A stretch of DNA of 5,057 nt from Bacillota bacterium (GTDB lineage Bacteria; Bacillota; Bacilli; Bacillales; Cytobacillaceae), in NCBI GenBank assembly GCA_023387295.1, contig JAEWIG010000360.1:1-5057 (forward strand), written 5' to 3'. Shown here in pieces: positions 1 through 5,057 of this stretch (positions within the stretch are counted from its first letter, which is position 1; each line of letters opens with the position of its first letter). Below the pieces are notes generated by a model. That model was given only the letters and a program-made list of their open reading frames with translations, made no database searches and was not told where the DNA came from. The translations under genes and the position numbers were made by a program.

Positions 1-731
1 GTCAATTGATAGTGTAGCTTCGTTAATAGTTTATCAATTGTTTCTTTTTCCTTTTTAATAAATATTCGTTTCATTTGTTTAAGGTTATAATCAGCCAATA
101 CTACCTTTAATTCTCCCGTTAGTTCAATAAATATTTCACTTGATTTCGTACATCCTTTCAAATAAACATCCTCTATTCTGGCAATATCATGCATTATCAA
201 AGCGGAAAACGAATTAAATACTACATCGATTTCTTCATCAATTATAAGTAATTGTCTTTCTCCATACCTTTCCTGTCCAGTAGCTAAATTATTACAAATA
301 TTCAAGTACTCTCTCTGTGTTATTATAAGAACCGGAATTGATTGCAAGAATTTAGTATATTCTGAATCGGTCATATTGGCTATTTCAGGATGTTCCTTCT
401 TATAATCCGTATTTATAGCAACTGCTAGTTTGTCATAAGTTTTGTCATCTGATTCGTATTCATCATCAAACTGATTAATCGTATCAGCAACATTTTTTCC
501 CTCTTCCATTGTTTTGATTACAATCAAACTTTTATTTTGGCTTGAACGCGCTTCACCTAATAAGACCTCAATTTCGGATACATGATAATAATCTACAACT
601 GCTTGAGAATATGTCCATGTTTTACCAGAAGATGCCTCATAATCAAACACTTTAAATTTTCCAAATCCAGTCTCTTTGTACTGAATTTGTTCCTTAAGTT
701 CACTAAAATCTTGTTCTGTTTCGCTCCCCAT
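1..731 (-). CDS. P-loop NTPase / DEAD-like helicase, N-terminal part (cut by left edge)
   Basis: The frame runs without a stop from ATG 731 to the left edge (243 codons), so the C-terminal part is missing. Visible motifs fit the first ATPase domain of a superfamily 1/2 helicase. KFKVFDYEASSGKTWTYSQA (residues 25-44) carries a P-loop-like A-S-S-G-K-T (33-38). NKSLIVIKTMEEGKNVAD (66-83) resembles the strand-turn of motif Ia. IPVLIITQREYL (132-143) is a third strand, and RQLLIIDEEIDVV (159-171) is a Walker B/motif II with D165-E166-E167. The glycine usual at the beginning of a Walker A box is absent (E32-A33 instead), as in SF1/SF2 proteins that use an A-x-x-GKT form. Motifs III-VI would lie outside, so helicase activity is predicted rather than shown. 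A plain AAA-like ATPase or a type III restriction-type subunit is possible. It is the last gene seen in the operon, and unwinding for the neighbouring polymerase is a reasonable inference. Confidence 0.65.
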   Translation of the reverse strand, partial: MGSETEQDFSELKEQIQYKETGFGKFKVFDYEASSGKTWTYSQAVVDYYHVSEIEVLLGEARSSQNKSLIVIKTMEEGKNVADTINQFDDEYESDDKTYDKLAVAINTDYKKEHPEIANMTDSEYTKFLQSIPVLIITQREYLNICNNLATGQERYGERQLLIIDEEIDVVFNSFSALIMHDIARIEDVYLKGCTKSSEIFIELTGELKVVLADYNLKQMKRIFIKKEKETIDKLLTKLHYQL

Positions 732-740
732 GTATCCTGA

Positions 741-750
741 TCACCCCCAT
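741..750 (-). promoter_or_regulatory. Extended ribosome binding site of the helicase-like gene
   Basis: Just before ATG 731, after the DUF5659-like stop, the minus strand reads GGGGGTGATC (wholly within the 20-base gap region). It matches the extended Shine-Dalgarno sequence GGAGGTGATC except for one A-to-G change. An in-frame TGA lies 9 bases upstream of the ATG, so no longer start is possible. Confidence 0.6.
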
Positions 751-751
751 A

Positions 752-943
752 TTACACGAGCATTTCTTTATACTGGTTATATCGTGCCATCGTATTTCTT
801 AATTCCGGTGTATCCATAAAGATATAAATCTTTCTATTGGCATCTTTTAAATCAAGCTTCTCATCAATCTTATGAAACCGATTCAGCATGAGCCATCCTG
901 CCATTCTTTCTTGTGTTATTACAATTGTTTTGTCATTCACCAT
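752..943 (-). CDS. DUF5659-like small protein
   Basis: The protein has 63 residues from ATG 943 to TAA. It resembles the DUF5659 group of small proteins from Bacillota mobile elements and phages. The pattern is a short N-terminal strand (KTIVIT, residues 5-10), an RMAGWLMLNRFHKI block (13-26, like the family's LAxYLMxxGF), then DLKDANRKIYIFMDTPEL (31-48, like a strand with FxF followed by an acidic residue), and a C-terminal helix ending in NTMARYNQYKEML. No signal peptide or membrane segment is seen. Function is unknown for the family. It lies 84 bases after the polymerase stop, downstream of two hairpins, and 20 bases before the helicase-like gene, so it is probably part of the same operon but may be expressed at a different level. 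The extended version from GTG 1024 would encode a Pro-rich leader read through hairpin sequence and was not chosen. Family assignment is from memory of the pattern. Confidence 0.65.
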   Translation of the reverse strand: MVNDKTIVITQERMAGWLMLNRFHKIDEKLDLKDANRKIYIFMDTPELRNTMARYNQYKEMLV

Positions 944-956
944 TACATTTATCACA

Positions 957-961
957 CTCCT
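957..961 (-). promoter_or_regulatory. Ribosome binding site of the DUF5659-like gene, serving an AUGUAAUG start region
   Basis: AGGAG on the minus strand is 8 bases before an ATG at 948 that is followed at once by TAA. The stop shares its last A with the ATG at 943, which opens the real coding frame 13 bases from the ribosome site. The site decides against the longer in-frame GTG at 1024, which sits inside the preceding hairpin. Confidence 0.6.
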
Positions 962-990
962 ATCAAATTTTTTGTTGGAATAGCATGGTT

Positions 991-1008
991 CACTTTTCCG
1001 CAAAAGTG
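991..1008 (-). other. Second hairpin overlapping the terminator-like stem
   Basis: CACTTTT (1008-1002 on the minus strand) and AAAAGTG (997-991) pair into a 7-bp stem with the loop GCGG. The 5' arm contains the last three bases of the preceding GC-rich stem (CAC, 1008-1006) and all of its U-tract. The two structures therefore cannot both form completely, which is the arrangement expected of a competing or antiterminator-like stem. Confidence 0.55.
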
Positions 1009-1024
1009 GGGGTGGAACCCCCAC
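1006..1024 (-). terminator. GC-rich hairpin plus TTTT after the polymerase gene (possible terminator/attenuator)
   Basis: On the minus strand GTGGGGGT (1024-1017), a 3-base loop TCC and ACCCCCAC (1013-1006) form a perfect 8-bp stem, followed directly by TTTT (1005-1002) and then GCGG. It begins 3 bases after the polymerase TAG stop. A strong stem with a short U-tract resembles an intrinsic terminator, but four U residues are few, so partial termination or attenuation before the downstream genes is plausible. Confidence 0.6.
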
Positions 1025-1027
1025 GAT

Positions 1028-4000
1028 CTAAACTGTGATAGATGTTGTAACCAATTTTAAGCTCTTTTTAGTCTTAGCAATATCCACAATTGCATCAATT
1101 TCAATTTCTTTCGCCATAAGTAAACTATATTTACCTATTTGATACCAATCCTTAAATACCTCAAGAATACGCTTTCCCTCAAAAACTAAAAATACCTGCT
1201 CTCCTTCTACCTGCACCACACACTTCAAATAATGATTAGCTCTGAGTTCATTTGTAATTAATTCAATAACTCCATCTCCCAATATTCTAGCTCGGAAATC
1301 ATGGTTCAAATCAGTAACCTTCATGCGTTTCATTTCTTCCCGTTGAAGATTTTTTACAATTTGGTTATTATTAAACGGTTTAACTTCAATTTTTCCATAA
1401 TGCTCATACAGATAAGTAATATCTGACTCCTGTGAATCATCGATCTTCTCAAATACATATCTTGTAGCCTGTGACTTGTCATTCATAAATTCTAATACTG
1501 GAATAAATAAATTAATAATAAAGTCTTCCTTACAGTTCTCTAGTGTTCCAATAGCATTAGCCACCGTAGGAAGTGTATATTTTTCTGTCAATTCCGATGC
1601 TTTTACAATATATTCCATGTCCAACTCTTTATATTTTAAGTAGGCATTATCTCTATATCCTTCTAATTTATACCAGTAATCTTCTTCATCATAATCGTTC
1701 CACTGCTCATCATTTATTAATTCTTCTCGTTTTTTTGTATCTCTCCAAGTATTTTTTCTCTTTTCTTTGGAAATTTTATCTCTAATACCCGCATAATTCT
1801 TATATAAATCACTTACCTCAATTTTACATTGCTCATAAGTATCAATATCATAATCACCATTAATCAGTAAATTTTGCAATAATTCATGATTGCTACCAAA
1901 ATCCTTACGTTGCTTTTTAATTACACATAATAAAGCTGATTCAACGTATTTTGTGGCTCTATCAAGAACTCCAATCTTTTTATCATAAAATCTAGATACT
2001 ACGTCTTTCTCTGGGACTTTATAACGTAAAAAGTATGCTTTTTTATCATATTTATCATCAATCACCTTCATATCTTCTGCATCTGGAAAATATAAAGTTT
2101 TTGGTGCATCAATGCTAACCATTGCATTATACAGAACTGTATAAATATCTTTTTCATTTTCAACAAATCTATTGCACATAAATGCTTTATGTTCCTCTGG
2201 TACGTTCCAACTCTTAACCCATTCTTTAGACTCCAGTTTAGCATCACAAATCGCCTTTTTTTCTTCTTTAGTTTCTGCTTCAATATCATCTAAAGATACA
2301 AATACTTTTCGTCCTATATCATAATATGGTTCTGTGAGCTGACTGTTAGAATTAACACTCGCACTCTTAAGAGCAATTCTACCAATCAAATTTCCCGATG
2401 CACGATATGTTGCAAAAAATTTATTCTCTGTATTATAAGCCATTGTAACTTTGTGTCCATCATCTTTATTCCAGAAATATCTACCGTCTGGTGGAACCAC
2501 TACAGCTGCCTTGATGATTTCATTATCAATAACTGTACAAGCATCACCATCACAGTCTGCCGATGACATAAGAGCCAAAATATCACTCTGCTGATTAAAA
2601 TAAATGATTTCTTTACAGTCAGATAAATATTTATCAAGTAATTTGTTTTTCACAAATGTCACATTATGAACTTCACTATATGCACATAAAGGATTTCGTG
2701 CAATTGTTCTAATCTCTCCATTTGCTAATTCATGATTATAAAATTGCCCCGGCTGAAGTCCATTATTCCCCTGTGTTCTAGTCATAGCATAATTCATATA
2801 AGAAATAGGACATATTCCAATATACTGATATCTAGCCTTCACAGTGATTTTTCCACATGCTAAATCCCTGCACCTTTTCTCTACCAGTTTGGCAAGCTGT
2901 TTTTTTACATATTTCAACTTAATAAAATTCTCTGAAATATTGAGTAACTCATTGCATTTTGTAACGACATTTTCACTAACCGACTTAATATCCTCTTCCA
3001 GTTCTTCCTCTGATTCGCCAGAAACAATATTTTTGAAAAAGAGCCGTATATAATCAATATTCGTAATCCATTCATCCTTTTCCGCATCTTTATCAAATGG
3101 CTTTAATATTTTTCTATAAACATGCATATCCTCTTTCAGTAATTGAGCAAAATCCTGCTTGCTTAGAGCCAATGCAGTTAATAACTGATAATTTAACCTT
3201 CGATATTCAGAAACATCCTTCGGATTTTTATTTACTTTGGAGACATACAGTTTTCCCATAATAGGAGCATACTTTTCATCAACCATTTTTAGCCGATTAA
3301 GATAAGTATGCCAATTTTCTTCCGAATCATAGTATTTTGCTAATTTTACCATGCTTTCATTGAGTAACATTGTAAACTTAGTAACCTTTCGCCATCTATT
3401 CCAGTAATCCTTTAAATAATATTTACCGTCCTCTTTCTTACAGAATTCATTATTTTCTTTATAAAATTCGTCTAGGTAGCCAACAATATCAAACTTTGTG
3501 ATCATTCCTTTAATCCCGATTCCATAACCACGAATGATTGCAAATTCAATTGGATAATTCAGCCCTAGTCCCTTCATGATCTGATTAAATACATCCGGTG
3601 TAGCAATACCACCCCCATCAAATACATCAATATCTTCATCAACAGGACAGTCCTCCAGATTATAAACTATCTTTGAAGTTATATTGCCTTCTTCATCCGT
3701 TTCTTCCACTTTGTCCTTTTTTACAGTTTTATAATCCTTCTTAAGATGGAACTTAGCTTGCGGTAATACAATAATGTCTGGCATATCTCCAACTGGCTGT
3801 GCAGCTGTTAGTCCCAATGAAATCCTGCTAAGAATATCCTTATTGATGCAGACCTCTTTTCCGTTCTTCTCTATCTGTTCAAATTTTCCAAGTGAAATCA
3901 GATTTTCAAATTCCTTTGTAAACTCATAAATATCCTCACGTACAAAGATTGTTTCACATTTTCCCTGCTTACTCTCAACTTTCATTCCTCCAGTAGTTGC

Positions 4001-4270
4001 AATCCACCCTTTATAAGTATCATCACCAAGCTTTAGTCCTTCCATGAATTCCTTTTTTGCCTCTTCTTCATCTTTGGGCAGAACTACCTTTATAATTTCA
4101 CTGATAAAATCTCCATCAGATAAAATTGTCCCAGTATAACACTCATAAGCCTGTACGAAAAAACAATCCGGTAATGTTACAATTCGGTTCTCCAACTCTT
4201 CACTACTGATTACACCCTCTGAAATACTGTCTCTGTCAAATCCATAAATTTTAATCTGTCGTTCCTTCAC
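1028..4270 (-). CDS. Two-barrel RNA polymerase of the QDE-1/RdRP-YonO superfamily (predicted)
   Basis: The protein has 1080 residues from GTG 4270, set by the GGAGG site; numbering here uses that start. An N-terminal region of about 200 residues of unclear function comes first. A first barrel region follows, with FDGGG (217-221) and IRGYGIGIKGM (246-256), whose R247 and K254-G255 correspond to the conserved DG-x-G and R-x-x-x-KG signatures of the RdRP family. LNESMVK (303-309) matches the R-x-SM-x-K block, and a helical linker comes next. The second barrel region has LQPGQFYN (505-512), the RNP block (R525-N526-P527), EVHNV (533-537) and SSADCDGDACTVID (569-582). D572, D574 and D576 form the DxDGD magnesium-binding triad equivalent to DFDGD in cellular RNA polymerase beta'. 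After the barrels come GNLIGRI (626-632) and SIDAPKT (719-725), like the VDxPKTG block of eukaryotic RdRPs. The remaining ~340 residues are charged and mostly helical by eye and not recognised. The order and spacing of motifs make RNA polymerase fold and chemistry likely. DNA versus RNA template is unknown; phage relatives use DNA. Confidence 0.85.
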   Translation of the reverse strand: MKERQIKIYGFDRDSISEGVISSEELENRIVTLPDCFFVQAYECYTGTILSDGDFISEIIKVVLPKDEEEAKKEFMEGLKLGDDTYKGWIATTGGMKVESKQGKCETIFVREDIYEFTKEFENLISLGKFEQIEKNGKEVCINKDILSRISLGLTAAQPVGDMPDIIVLPQAKFHLKKDYKTVKKDKVEETDEEGNITSKIVYNLEDCPVDEDIDVFDGGGIATPDVFNQIMKGLGLNYPIEFAIIRGYGIGIKGMITKFDIVGYLDEFYKENNEFCKKEDGKYYLKDYWNRWRKVTKFTMLLNESMVKLAKYYDSEENWHTYLNRLKMVDEKYAPIMGKLYVSKVNKNPKDVSEYRRLNYQLLTALALSKQDFAQLLKEDMHVYRKILKPFDKDAEKDEWITNIDYIRLFFKNIVSGESEEELEEDIKSVSENVVTKCNELLNISENFIKLKYVKKQLAKLVEKRCRDLACGKITVKARYQYIGICPISYMNYAMTRTQGNNGLQPGQFYNHELANGEIRTIARNPLCAYSEVHNVTFVKNKLLDKYLSDCKEIIYFNQQSDILALMSSADCDGDACTVIDNEIIKAAVVVPPDGRYFWNKDDGHKVTMAYNTENKFFATYRASGNLIGRIALKSASVNSNSQLTEPYYDIGRKVFVSLDDIEAETKEEKKAICDAKLESKEWVKSWNVPEEHKAFMCNRFVENEKDIYTVLYNAMVSIDAPKTLYFPDAEDMKVIDDKYDKKAYFLRYKVPEKDVVSRFYDKKIGVLDRATKYVESALLCVIKKQRKDFGSNHELLQNLLINGDYDIDTYEQCKIEVSDLYKNYAGIRDKISKEKRKNTWRDTKKREELINDEQWNDYDEEDYWYKLEGYRDNAYLKYKELDMEYIVKASELTEKYTLPTVANAIGTLENCKEDFIINLFIPVLEFMNDKSQATRYVFEKIDDSQESDITYLYEHYGKIEVKPFNNNQIVKNLQREEMKRMKVTDLNHDFRARILGDGVIELITNELRANHYLKCVVQVEGEQVFLVFEGKRILEVFKDWYQIGKYSLLMAKEIEIDAIVDIAKTKKSLKLVTTSITV

Positions 4271-4277
4271 TTTTTGC

Positions 4278-4282
4278 CCTCC
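4278..4282 (-). promoter_or_regulatory. Ribosome binding site deciding the polymerase start
   Basis: GGAGG (within GGGGAGGG) lies 7 bases before the GTG at 4270 and is a near-perfect Shine-Dalgarno site. It places the true start at GTG 4270 rather than the in-frame GTG at 4303, which lies inside a hairpin arm and has no ribosome site. Confidence 0.85.
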
Positions 4283-4293
4283 CCATAAAGTCA

Positions 4294-4321
4294 GAGCCAA
4301 CACCGGAATATGTGCTGGCTC
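4294..4321 (-). other. Intergenic RNA hairpin between ydbC-like and polymerase genes
   Basis: Arms at 4312-4321 and 4294-4303 form a 10-bp stem around the 8-base loop 4304-4311. As read on the minus strand the arms are GAGCCAGCAC and GTGTTGGCTC. One pair is G-U, so the stem is unbroken only in RNA made from the minus strand, the direction of the genes; in plus-strand RNA it has an A-C mismatch. It starts 5 bases after the ydbC-like stop and ends about 11 bases before the polymerase ribosome site. No U-run follows, so it is not a standard intrinsic terminator in either direction. A role in mRNA processing or stability, or a decayed terminator, is more likely. Confidence 0.6.
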
Positions 4322-4326
4322 AATTG

Positions 4327-4545
4327 TTACTCTATTGTATTCAGAATTTCTTTTAGTTTCGTAACCTCATCTTTGGTCAGAGTTGTACCCTTGCCCATCT
4401 TTTCATGTTCTGGTGCCCAGTCACGAATATCATATTTAGGCTCACCGCCATTCCAGCTAATGAGATTGATTTCTTTCCTCCAACCTTTTGCGTTTTCGGA
4501 TAGTACTCCGATTTCTTTTATTATGTCGTATTTAATGTCTGCCAT
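4327..4545 (-). CDS. ydbC: YdbC/PC4-family single-stranded nucleic-acid-binding protein
   Basis: This is a complete 72-residue protein starting at ATG 4545 and ending with TAA. It is recognised as YdbC family (bacterial relatives of the eukaryotic transcription coactivator PC4/p15) by the blocks EIGVLSENAKGWRKEINLIS (residues 11-30), WNGGEPKYDIRDW (31-43), EHEKMGKGTTLT (46-57) and a C-terminal helix KDEVTKLKEIL (58-68). Known members fold as a small beta-sheet plus helix, dimerise, and bind single-stranded DNA without strong sequence preference. Length is normal for the family. The Lys/Arg/Trp-rich strands (G21-W22-R23-K24, W31-N32-G33, K37) are the expected binding face. It sits between a DNA methyltransferase and a large RNA-polymerase-like gene, so it may hold unwound template or transcript for one of them; that role is inference. 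The start is supported by a TAAGGGG ribosome site about 8 bases upstream. Confidence 0.9.
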   Translation of the reverse strand: MADIKYDIIKEIGVLSENAKGWRKEINLISWNGGEPKYDIRDWAPEHEKMGKGTTLTKDEVTKLKEILNTIE

Positions 4546-4553
4546 AAAATTTA

Positions 4554-4559
4554 CCCCTT
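4554..4559 (-). promoter_or_regulatory. Ribosome binding site of the ydbC-like gene
   Basis: On the minus strand the sequence reads AAGGGG, 8 bases before ATG 4545. It differs from the consensus AAGGAG only at one position and fixes the start of the small PC4-like protein just after the methyltransferase stop. Confidence 0.65.
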
Positions 4560-4566
4560 ATCATTT

Positions 4567-5057
4567 TTATTTATTTTCCTTTTCTCTTTTGATGATTTCA
4601 ATTTCACTATCGGATATTTCATATAACCAATAAATTTCTTTATTAATTAATTTTTCAATGTCAGAAATATTTTCCCCTTTGCTTTTTAATTCAATCAGTT
4701 TATCCACTAAACATATCAGAACATTTTGTTGTTCCATTTCTACGTTTTTAATCGGAACATTACTTAATGGTTCCGTATAAAACTCTATAACTTCTCCTTT
4801 CAATTTACAGTTTTTCTTTAACCAATACTCCATCAATTCCGAATTTAAAATCGCTAATATATAACGCTCATCATAATATGAAATGGTCATATTAATATAA
4901 AAAAGATCTATACTTCCATACAACGGGTCCTTACTCAAAGAAAAATTTATATTTTTCCCTCTATACGGAGTTACTATTTTACTTCCTTCAAAATTTGTAT
5001 TAGGGCGGTATCCATATAAATACCACCATTTTCCCTCTTTGTCTGCATTCTTAAGAG
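4567..5057 (-). CDS. Eco57I/TaqI-like adenine-specific DNA methyltransferase, C-terminal end (5' part outside window)
   Basis: The frame is open from the right edge to a TAA stop, giving 162 full codons of a longer protein whose N-terminal catalytic part (the N-6 adenine NPPY-type motif) lies outside. What is seen is a target-recognition region typical of Eco57I/TaqI-like enzymes. It begins WWYLYGYRPN, followed by SKIVTPYRGKNINFSL, a segment ending DLFYIN, then YILAILNSELMEYWLKK, the FYTEPLSNVPIK block, and a C-terminal helix pair with LVDKLIELK and IYWLYEISDSEIEII. In the family these blocks belong to the C-terminal specificity domain that recognises the DNA target site. The protein could be a solitary methyltransferase, the modification part of a type IIG restriction-modification fusion, or part of a larger defence system; the missing N-terminus would decide. 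The TTG codon at 4938 is in frame but internal, because strongly conserved sequence continues upstream of it. The next gene starts 21 bases downstream, so the two are probably co-transcribed. Confidence 0.85.
   Translation of the reverse strand, partial: LKNADKEGKWWYLYGYRPNTNFEGSKIVTPYRGKNINFSLSKDPLYGSIDLFYINMTISYYDERYILAILNSELMEYWLKKNCKLKGEVIEFYTEPLSNVPIKNVEMEQQNVLICLVDKLIELKSKGENISDIEKLINKEIYWLYEISDSEIEIIKREKENK

Noticed and set aside
3..40. Inverted repeat CAATTGATA ... TATCAATTG with a 20-base spacer
   Set aside because: It lies within the helicase-like coding frame, is AT-rich and built around the palindrome CAATTG; no terminator or att-like context, so chance is the simplest reading.
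975..1005. Possible promoter (TTGCGG ... TATTCC) before the DUF5659-like gene
   Set aside because: The boxes are poor, spacing is only about 15 bases, and the putative -35 is inside the second hairpin; not enough to call a promoter.
944..1024. Longer N-terminus of the DUF5659-like protein from GTG 1024
   Set aside because: The added 27 residues are translated from the two hairpins and the ribosome-site region, and resemble nothing in the family; AGGAG favours the downstream start region.
872..1060. Plus-strand open frame of 62 residues over the DUF5659-like gene
   Set aside because: It crosses both hairpins and the end of the polymerase gene in antisense, and its composition looks like a chance translation.
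1573..1785. Hydrophobic plus-strand frame that could suggest a small membrane protein
   Set aside because: It is antisense to a Lys/Glu/Tyr-rich stretch of the polymerase; antisense of such codons gives Leu/Phe/Ile-rich text by default.
2068..2289. 73-residue minus-strand frame inside the polymerase gene
   Set aside because: It is an out-of-frame reading of the polymerase coding sequence, without a ribosome site or family signature.
4271..4303. Longer N-terminus of the polymerase from the in-frame GTG at 4303
   Set aside because: That GTG lies within a hairpin arm without a ribosome site, while GGAGG is perfectly placed for GTG 4270; the extra residues are read from the hairpin and the ribosome site itself.
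4310..4633. 107-residue plus-strand open frame
   Set aside because: It is a shadow antisense to the well-recognised YdbC/PC4 gene and the methyltransferase end, with hydrophobic low-complexity content and no family resemblance.
4567..5057. Assignment of the methyltransferase as BREX PglX
   Set aside because: Only the specificity domain is visible, and none of the neighbours (no BrxC, PglZ or BrxL) fits a BREX locus.
1..5057. CRISPR arrays, tRNA, rRNA or insertion-sequence ends
   Set aside because: No regularly spaced repeats, cloverleaf-like sequence or terminal inverted repeats with a transposase were seen on either strand.

Overview
The window is AT-rich and looks like accessory DNA of a low-GC Gram-positive bacterium (Bacillota, most likely a gut clostridium of the Lachnospiraceae/Oscillospiraceae type). 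This rests on strong GGAGG/GGGGGTGATC-type ribosome sites, A/T-ending codons, and a YdbC/PC4 protein and a DUF5659-type small protein, both usual in that phylum. The gene set fits an integrative/conjugative element, large plasmid or prophage better than a core chromosome. No integrase, relaxase or att site is inside the window, so the element type is an inference.

All five genes lie on the minus strand and read right to left with short gaps (about 20 to 85 bases), so they are probably one transcription unit whose promoter lies off the right edge. In order of transcription they are: (1) the C-terminal end of an Eco57I/TaqI-like adenine-specific DNA methyltransferase (right edge to 4567); (2) a 72-residue YdbC/PC4-family single-stranded-nucleic-acid-binding protein (4545-4327); (3) a protein of about 1080 residues (4270-1028) with the two-barrel architecture and the DxDGD catalytic motif of the QDE-1/eukaryotic RNA-dependent RNA polymerase family, the superfamily that also includes phage YonO and the catalytic core of cellular RNA polymerase; (4) a 63-residue DUF5659-like protein (943-752); (5) the N-terminal 243 residues of a P-loop NTPase/helicase-like protein (731 to the left edge).

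The centrepiece is gene 3. Motifs matching both barrels, the catalytic aspartates and a post-barrel D-x-P-K-T motif can be read directly. It is therefore a predicted single-polypeptide RNA polymerase carried by a bacterial accessory element. Whether it copies DNA or RNA cannot be told from sequence. Characterised phage relatives (YonO, crAss-like phage polymerase) are DNA-dependent. A PC4-fold protein just upstream and a helicase-like protein downstream suggest a nucleic-acid transaction module (element-specific transcription, priming or replication, or a defence function), with the methyltransferase modifying the element or host DNA.

Two intergenic regions carry RNA structure. A 10-bp hairpin lies between genes 2 and 3. 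Two overlapping hairpins, one of them GC-rich and followed by TTTT, lie immediately after the polymerase stop codon and could reduce or control expression of genes 4 and 5. Gene 4 also has an unusual start region, in which the best-spaced AUG is followed at once by a stop that overlaps the real start (AUGUAAUG). There is no gene-free stretch over 300 bases.
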